NCBI GenBank assembly: GCA_964540005.1
Contig: CAZILN010000032.1
Coordinates: 1-35,862, forward strand
DNA: 35,862 nt
DNA from: CAZILN01 sp964540005
Lineage (GTDB): Bacteria; Bacteroidota; Bacteroidia; Bacteroidales; SM23-62
Direction of reading: 5' to 3'
The notes under the pieces were generated by a model that was given only the letters and a program-made list of their open reading frames with translations, made no database searches and had not been told where the DNA came from. A program made the translations under genes and the position numbers. Numbering within the stretch: position 1 is the first letter of the stretch; each line of letters begins with the position of its first letter. Below, piece by piece: positions 32,133-35,862 of the stretch.

Positions 32133-34034
32133 TTATTCTTCAAGTATCCAGATCAGTTCCTTCTCCCAGTTTGCCCTTACTTCTACAGATCCCTTATAAT
32201 AAACTACTTTCTCGGGCTGCTTTTTCTGGAGGTATTTGCCGGTGTCCCACTTCCCGTTGGAATTTTGATCATATATGATCTTAAGCCTGTATGTACTGGG
32301 ATCAATATAATCAAAGCTGATCACTCCATCAGTTTCAGTGTATAGCTGCCGGACAGGTTCACCTTTATCCGTAAGCAGCTGTACAATTAAAGGATGACTG
32401 ACATTGGTCAGATTCAGCATGATCTTCCCAAAATTTTCCGAGGATTCTGTCCTGAAATTAATGTCAATAGTATCATTTGTCAGTCCGTATATCCCGGTCA
32501 TTGCACCCGGTCCGATGAATATCTTGTATACATAATCTTCTTTCCAGTTTGTATAGAGTATATATTTTCTCAGGAAGAATGAATCCCTTCCTATTTCAAA
32601 TTTCTGCGGATAGAATACGGTATCTTCTTTGTATGATAATTCAATCCTGCCGGTATCCAGCATTTTTACAGGATTTGGGGAGGTGATTACCAGATTCCTG
32701 AAAAAATCCTGTTTTTCTCCCTTGGAAATGCCCGGCCTCAATACCAGAACTGAATCATTTTTTTCCTTATCATCTCTCTTCCTGCGGCTACCGGACTGCG
32801 GTGCAGACGATTGAACAAACCGCAATGTATCCAGTCTCTCATAATAATTCAAAATGGAATCAGTGACATAGTAGCTGAGGCGGATAAGCAAGGTATCCAG
32901 CTTGTAGACCAATGAATCACTCAACCAGAAATCAACGGAATCACCTACGAAATAATCCTCACGTATATACCAGTTTCCATCCGGATTAAAATTGTGCGGC
33001 TCGGTTTTTATTTCATGAGTGAGCGGACGGTTGAATACCAGGCTAATTCTATTGTATTGCGGACGGCTATAGTCCGTCAGATACTGGGGTATATTATCTT
33101 CCTGAAAAACCAGGACATCCACCAGGACCGTATAGGGATTCAGTGACATCAGCCAGGCTGAATCAGACATCATCTCTGCAGTGGCTGTATCACCTTCCAG
33201 CAATTGTGTTGTATCGGCCAGTAAAGAATCACTTAGCAAATTGCCTGCCTCCAGGGTATCAGTGAGAGTATCGGTGAAGCTGCCTGAGAGAGTATCGGAT
33301 ATAAACAGCAGGCTGTCAAAAACTGAAGGTTCCAGTATTAACAGCGAGTCTAGGAACCCTATCTCTTCTTCAGGGATATCATACATGAAGTTGTTATTAA
33401 TATCCTTTAAGGCAAACATGCGAAAAGTATCCCCTTTCAGGTTATTGATCCTGTAGATCCCTTCTTTATTGCTTTTTCCGACATAGGTGGGTATTTCAAG
33501 ATAGGGAGCCGAATCGTTCAGGTTTTCAAACAGCATAAGCATGAATGGTTCCTCGGGAGCCTTCAGGTTATGAGCATACAATAAGGATCCCCCTACAGAA
33601 AGGGAATCAAGGTAATCACCTGTTGAAAATACATATTCGAAATTTTCCAGGACATTTCCTTCATTCAGGTCCGCTATTGCCTGTCCGAAATTAAAAGTAT
33701 AGGTAGTGCTGTCACGCAATTCAGTGTTCAGATCAATCACAAGGGTTTTATTCTTCATCCTCACCACCGGTTTCTTATCGAGAGGCGGGGAAACGACCAG
33801 TTCCTGGTTGATACTCTTGAGTTGTATGAATTCATCGAATTCAATTTCTATGCGTTTTCTATTAAAATTCAAGCTACGGTTGGGGGGCCTGGTTGCCAGT
33901 ACTACCGGTGGCAGTTCATCCTTGTCTCCTCCTTCAGGAGCGCCTATCTTTGCACAATCGGCAAAGATCAGCAGGAGGATAATAATTATCGGATGGGTAT
34001 ACTTTTTCAAAGCTCCGGTATATAAACCTTGCAA
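32133..34034 (-). CDS. Large Ig-like-domain lipoprotein
   Basis: A 633-residue predicted lipoprotein with lipobox FADC, located in the envelope. After a short Gly/Asp linker, an N-terminal Big_5/SbsA-type Ig-like domain is visible (PPVVLATRPPNRSLNF, then KRIEIEFDEFIQLKSINQELVVSPPL, KTLVIDLNTELRDSTTYTFNFGQAIADLNEGN). Then come a carboxypeptidase-regulatory-like segment with RMFALKDINNNFMYD, a Ser/Asp/Thr-rich acidic stretch (about 240-280), and a C-terminal domain ending in LKIIYDQNSNGKWDTGKYL. Such proteins are common in Bacteroidota envelopes; function unknown. It is divergent from lgt, the enzyme that would lipidate it. Confidence 0.88.
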   Translation of the reverse strand: MQGLYTGALKKYTHPIIIILLLIFADCAKIGAPEGGDKDELPPVVLATRPPNRSLNFNRKRIEIEFDEFIQLKSINQELVVSPPLDKKPVVRMKNKTLVIDLNTELRDSTTYTFNFGQAIADLNEGNVLENFEYVFSTGDYLDSLSVGGSLLYAHNLKAPEEPFMLMLFENLNDSAPYLEIPTYVGKSNKEGIYRINNLKGDTFRMFALKDINNNFMYDIPEEEIGFLDSLLILEPSVFDSLLFISDTLSGSFTDTLTDTLEAGNLLSDSLLADTTQLLEGDTATAEMMSDSAWLMSLNPYTVLVDVLVFQEDNIPQYLTDYSRPQYNRISLVFNRPLTHEIKTEPHNFNPDGNWYIREDYFVGDSVDFWLSDSLVYKLDTLLIRLSYYVTDSILNYYERLDTLRFVQSSAPQSGSRRKRDDKEKNDSVLVLRPGISKGEKQDFFRNLVITSPNPVKMLDTGRIELSYKEDTVFYPQKFEIGRDSFFLRKYILYTNWKEDYVYKIFIGPGAMTGIYGLTNDTIDINFRTESSENFGKIMLNLTNVSHPLIVQLLTDKGEPVRQLYTETDGVISFDYIDPSTYRLKIIYDQNSNGKWDTGKYLQKKQPEKVVYYKGSVEVRANWEKELIWILEE

Positions 34035-34101
34035 ACTTACGAAAAATGAGTTTAGTTCCTTAAACTCTCTTTGTTAACGCATATTTAGAGAAAAAAATTA
34101 C

Positions 34102-34109
34102 TAAGTTTG
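34102..34109 (+). promoter_or_regulatory. Candidate -7 box of lgt
   Basis: TAAGTTTG matches TAnnTTTG, 22 bases before the ATG at 34132. The nearest TTG upstream (34071-34073) is too far at 28 bases. Confidence 0.4.
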
Positions 34110-34131
34110 ATGCATTCAAAAATTATACTCT

Positions 34132-34932
34132 ATGATCATCAGTGCAATTAACTGGGATGTCAATCCCGAGATTTTCAGCATAGGCAATTTTTCAATCAGG
34201 TGGTACGGCTTGCTTTTCGCTTCAGGTTTTTTCTTTGGATACCTGATATTCCTAAAGTTTTTCAAGAAAGAAGGACTGACCGTTGAAATGCTGGACAAGC
34301 TGACCGTATATATGGCAATCGGTACAGTACTCGGAGCCAGGCTTGGGCATTGCCTTTTCTATGAGCCAGATTATTATCTGAGCAACCCTGTTGAGATACT
34401 GAAAGTCTGGAAAGGCGGACTGGCCAGTCATGGTGCGGCTCTTGGTATATTGCTGGCACTCTGGCTGTTCGTCAGGAAATACAAAAAACCCTTTATCTGG
34501 ATAATTGACCGTATTGTCGTCGTTGCCGCACTTGCGGGTGTTTTTATCCGGATAGGGAACCTTATGAATTCCGAAATTTATGGTATTGAGACCAGTCTTC
34601 CCTGGGGATTTGTTTATATCAGGAATTACGAGGTCGTTCCCAAGCACCCTACACAGATCTATGAAGCACTGGCCTATTTTATCATATTTGGCCTGTTGTT
34701 GTGGACCTACCTTAGAACTAAAGCCATGTTTAAACCTGGTACCCTGTTCGGCTGGTTTCTGATCCTTGTTTTCGGAATGAGATTTCTTATAGAATTCATC
34801 AAAGAGGACCAGGTGGCTTTTGAATCCGGCATGAGCCTGAATATGGGGCAGTGGCTAAGCATCCCTTTCGTCATCATGGGCATTTTAATCCTTTATTTTT
34901 ACCGTAATAAGAAACCAATTGTAGTAAGTTAG
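34132..34932 (+). CDS. lgt: Prolipoprotein diacylglyceryl transferase
   Basis: A 266-residue inner-membrane enzyme with about seven helices. It transfers diacylglycerol from phosphatidylglycerol to the lipobox Cys of prolipoproteins. Conserved features: IRWYGLLFASGF near the N-terminus, GARLGHCLFYEP, GGLASHGAALGI, the Lgt signature around RIGNLMNSEIYG, and HPTQIYEALAYF. Length is normal (family about 260-290). It should act on the several lipoproteins predicted here, including its divergent neighbour. Confidence 0.97.
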   Translation: MIISAINWDVNPEIFSIGNFSIRWYGLLFASGFFFGYLIFLKFFKKEGLTVEMLDKLTVYMAIGTVLGARLGHCLFYEPDYYLSNPVEILKVWKGGLASHGAALGILLALWLFVRKYKKPFIWIIDRIVVVAALAGVFIRIGNLMNSEIYGIETSLPWGFVYIRNYEVVPKHPTQIYEALAYFIIFGLLLWTYLRTKAMFKPGTLFGWFLILVFGMRFLIEFIKEDQVAFESGMSLNMGQWLSIPFVIMGILILYFYRNKKPIVVS

Positions 34933-35024
34933 CCATGCTTGACTTTGCCATCCTGATCATCATCCTCTCCAAGATCAACGAACTTACCCTGGTAAAAAGT
35001 CTTCATTTTTTTTCACAGATTCTG

Positions 35025-35054
35025 TTGTTTGTATTTTAAATTACATTATTTTTG
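35025..35054 (+). promoter_or_regulatory. Promoter of the flavodoxin gene
   Basis: TTG (35025-35027), a 19-base spacer and TATTTTTG (35047-35054) match the consensus. Transcription near 35061 would leave only about 11 bases before the TTG start codon. Confidence 0.65.
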
Positions 35055-35071
35055 TTTTTATTTAGACTAAA

Positions 35072-35578
35072 TTGAAAAAGGCGGGGTTATTCTTTGGTTC
35101 CTCTTCGGGGAAAACTGCTGCTGCTGCTATGCGTATCCGGCAGGAACTGGGCAGTAATGATGTCGATCTTATTGACGTAGCCGAGGCAAGAGCAGACGAA
35201 ATACTTAAATATCAGAATCTTATCATGGGTATACCTACCTGGGGCATTGGAGAATTGCAGGATGACTGGGCGGATTTTCTTGAGACCTTTCATGAATATG
35301 ACTATTCAGAAAAAAAGGTTGCCCTGTTCGGCCTTGGTGACCAGGAATCCTACCCTGATACCTTCGCCGATGCCATGGGTAGATTATATGATATCCTGAT
35401 CGATAAAAAATTCCTGGTCATTGGACAGTGGTCTGTCAGCGGTTACAGTTTCATGGAATCATATGCATGCAGGAACAAACAATTCGTAGGCCTGGTACTT
35501 GATGAAGAAAATCAATCGAATTTGAGTGAGGAAAGGATCGTATCATGGGTGCAGCAAATTGCATCGGAATTTAAATAA
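35072..35578 (+). CDS. Long-chain flavodoxin
   Basis: A 168-residue FMN protein carrying low-potential electrons. The phosphate loop GSSSGKTAAAA (about 9-19) binds FMN; aromatic residues in PTWGIGELQDDW and GDQESYPDTF flank the isoalloxazine ring; the length and the insertion after SVSGYSF mark the long-chain class, as in FldA or NifF. The start must be TTG 35072: three codons upstream in frame is TAG, and the first beta strand (KKAGLFFGS) begins immediately. This gives an unusually short leader after the mapped promoter. Likely used under iron limitation or in anaerobic redox reactions. Confidence 0.93.
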   Translation: MKKAGLFFGSSSGKTAAAAMRIRQELGSNDVDLIDVAEARADEILKYQNLIMGIPTWGIGELQDDWADFLETFHEYDYSEKKVALFGLGDQESYPDTFADAMGRLYDILIDKKFLVIGQWSVSGYSFMESYACRNKQFVGLVLDEENQSNLSEERIVSWVQQIASEFK

Positions 35579-35653
35579 TCCTTATTCTTACTATTAAGTT
35601 GCTAAATTCCATAAGATCAGTTTAATTTGCACTGTTTTTTTTAAAGCCTTTGA

Positions 35654-35862
35654 ATGGAAGGAAATTTTCTCATAGCATTCGGACTGACAGTATTTGCAGG
35701 TTTATCGACAGGTATCGGCAGTGCACTGGCATTCTTCACCAAAACTACCAATACAAAATTCCTTTCATGGTCGCTGGGGTTTTCCGGCGGAGTAATGATA
35801 TATGTATCATTCGTAGAAATTCTGGGAGAATCCCGCAATATTCTGACCGAGATATATGGAAC
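35654..35862 (+). CDS. zupT: ZupT-like zinc transporter, N-terminal part (truncated by window)
   Basis: From ATG 35654 to the right edge, 69 residues are visible: MEGNFLIAFGLTVFAGLSTG (first helix of the ZIP fold), then IGSALAFFTKTTNTKFLSWS and LGFSGGVMIYVSFVEILGES, the characteristic ZupT/ZIP opening, where the second segment is highly conserved. ZupT takes up zinc and other divalent metals through the inner membrane. The rest of the gene, with the metal-binding helices 4 and 5, lies outside the window. No Shine-Dalgarno is evident. Confidence 0.9.
   Translation, partial: MEGNFLIAFGLTVFAGLSTGIGSALAFFTKTTNTKFLSWSLGFSGGVMIYVSFVEILGESRNILTEIYG

Noticed and set aside
34252..34647. 131-codon minus-strand open frame inside lgt
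   Set aside because: Antisense to lgt, whose motifs are clear; no protein-like features.
34970..35020. Possible lgt terminator (TTACC/GGTAA with a later T-run)
   Set aside because: Only a 5-bp stem and the T-run is displaced from it; too weak to call.
1..35862. CRISPR array, rRNA, prophage or known defence system
   Set aside because: Scanned for regularly spaced repeats and signature motifs; none found. The only short tandem repeat is the 16-bp one at 22844-22882.

Overview
The window looks like a chromosomal stretch from a member of the Bacteroidota, probably a Bacteroidales/Marinilabiliales-type or Cytophagales/Flavobacteriia-type environmental bacterium. Several independent signs agree. 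Promoters fit the Bacteroidota consensus (TTG or TTTG, about 20 bases, then TAnnTTTG). Shine-Dalgarno sequences are mostly absent. Many signal peptides end in A-Q. The gene families are typical of the phylum: PorT-like barrels, GIN-domain proteins, zinc-less DnaG and sirtuin, and a TolC-MFP-RND operon behind a TetR gene. Neither tRNA encodes its own CCA end.

Layout. Bases 1-205 hold the end of an outer-membrane barrel gene. Bases 206-4357 form a small AT-rich accessory patch. It contains a decayed IS3-family end, a perfect 18-bp hairpin, two tandem paralogous secreted ankyrin-repeat genes, a tyrosine recombinase interrupted by one in-frame TGA, and a small coiled-coil gene. It ends at a CAU-anticodon tRNA with its terminator (4562-4684). 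Next come a minus-strand FtsX/MacB-type permease and an Lrp/AsnC regulator. Divergent from the regulator is a stand-alone 108-nt tRNA-like gene with a very long variable region and an Asp-type GUC anticodon, flanked by its own promoter and terminator. It is the most unusual object here.

From 8158 to 11300 a MORN-repeat lipoprotein, a TrkH/KtrB-type potassium channel subunit and its TrkA/KtrA-type regulator form one operon. From 11320 to 18117 come a lipoprotein, a cytidylate-kinase-like protein, DnaG primase, a sirtuin coupled to a PorT-like barrel, a ComF-like phosphoribosyltransferase, an exported rhodanese and a LapA-like membrane protein. From 18196 to 24919 a TetR-OMF-MFP-RND efflux operon runs on the minus strand, with a palindrome over its candidate promoter.

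The rest is mostly core or housekeeping: a GIN-domain protein, IspD (isoprenoid synthesis), a DUF2461 protein, a CPBP-type membrane protein, two translationally coupled SDR enzymes, a tandem universal stress protein, a ROK sugar kinase, a large Ig-like lipoprotein, Lgt (which would lipidate the many lipoproteins seen here), a long-chain flavodoxin starting with TTG, and the start of a ZupT-like zinc transporter running off the right edge.

I found no CRISPR array, rRNA, prophage module or recognised defence system. All functional calls come from motifs read by eye, without database searches.
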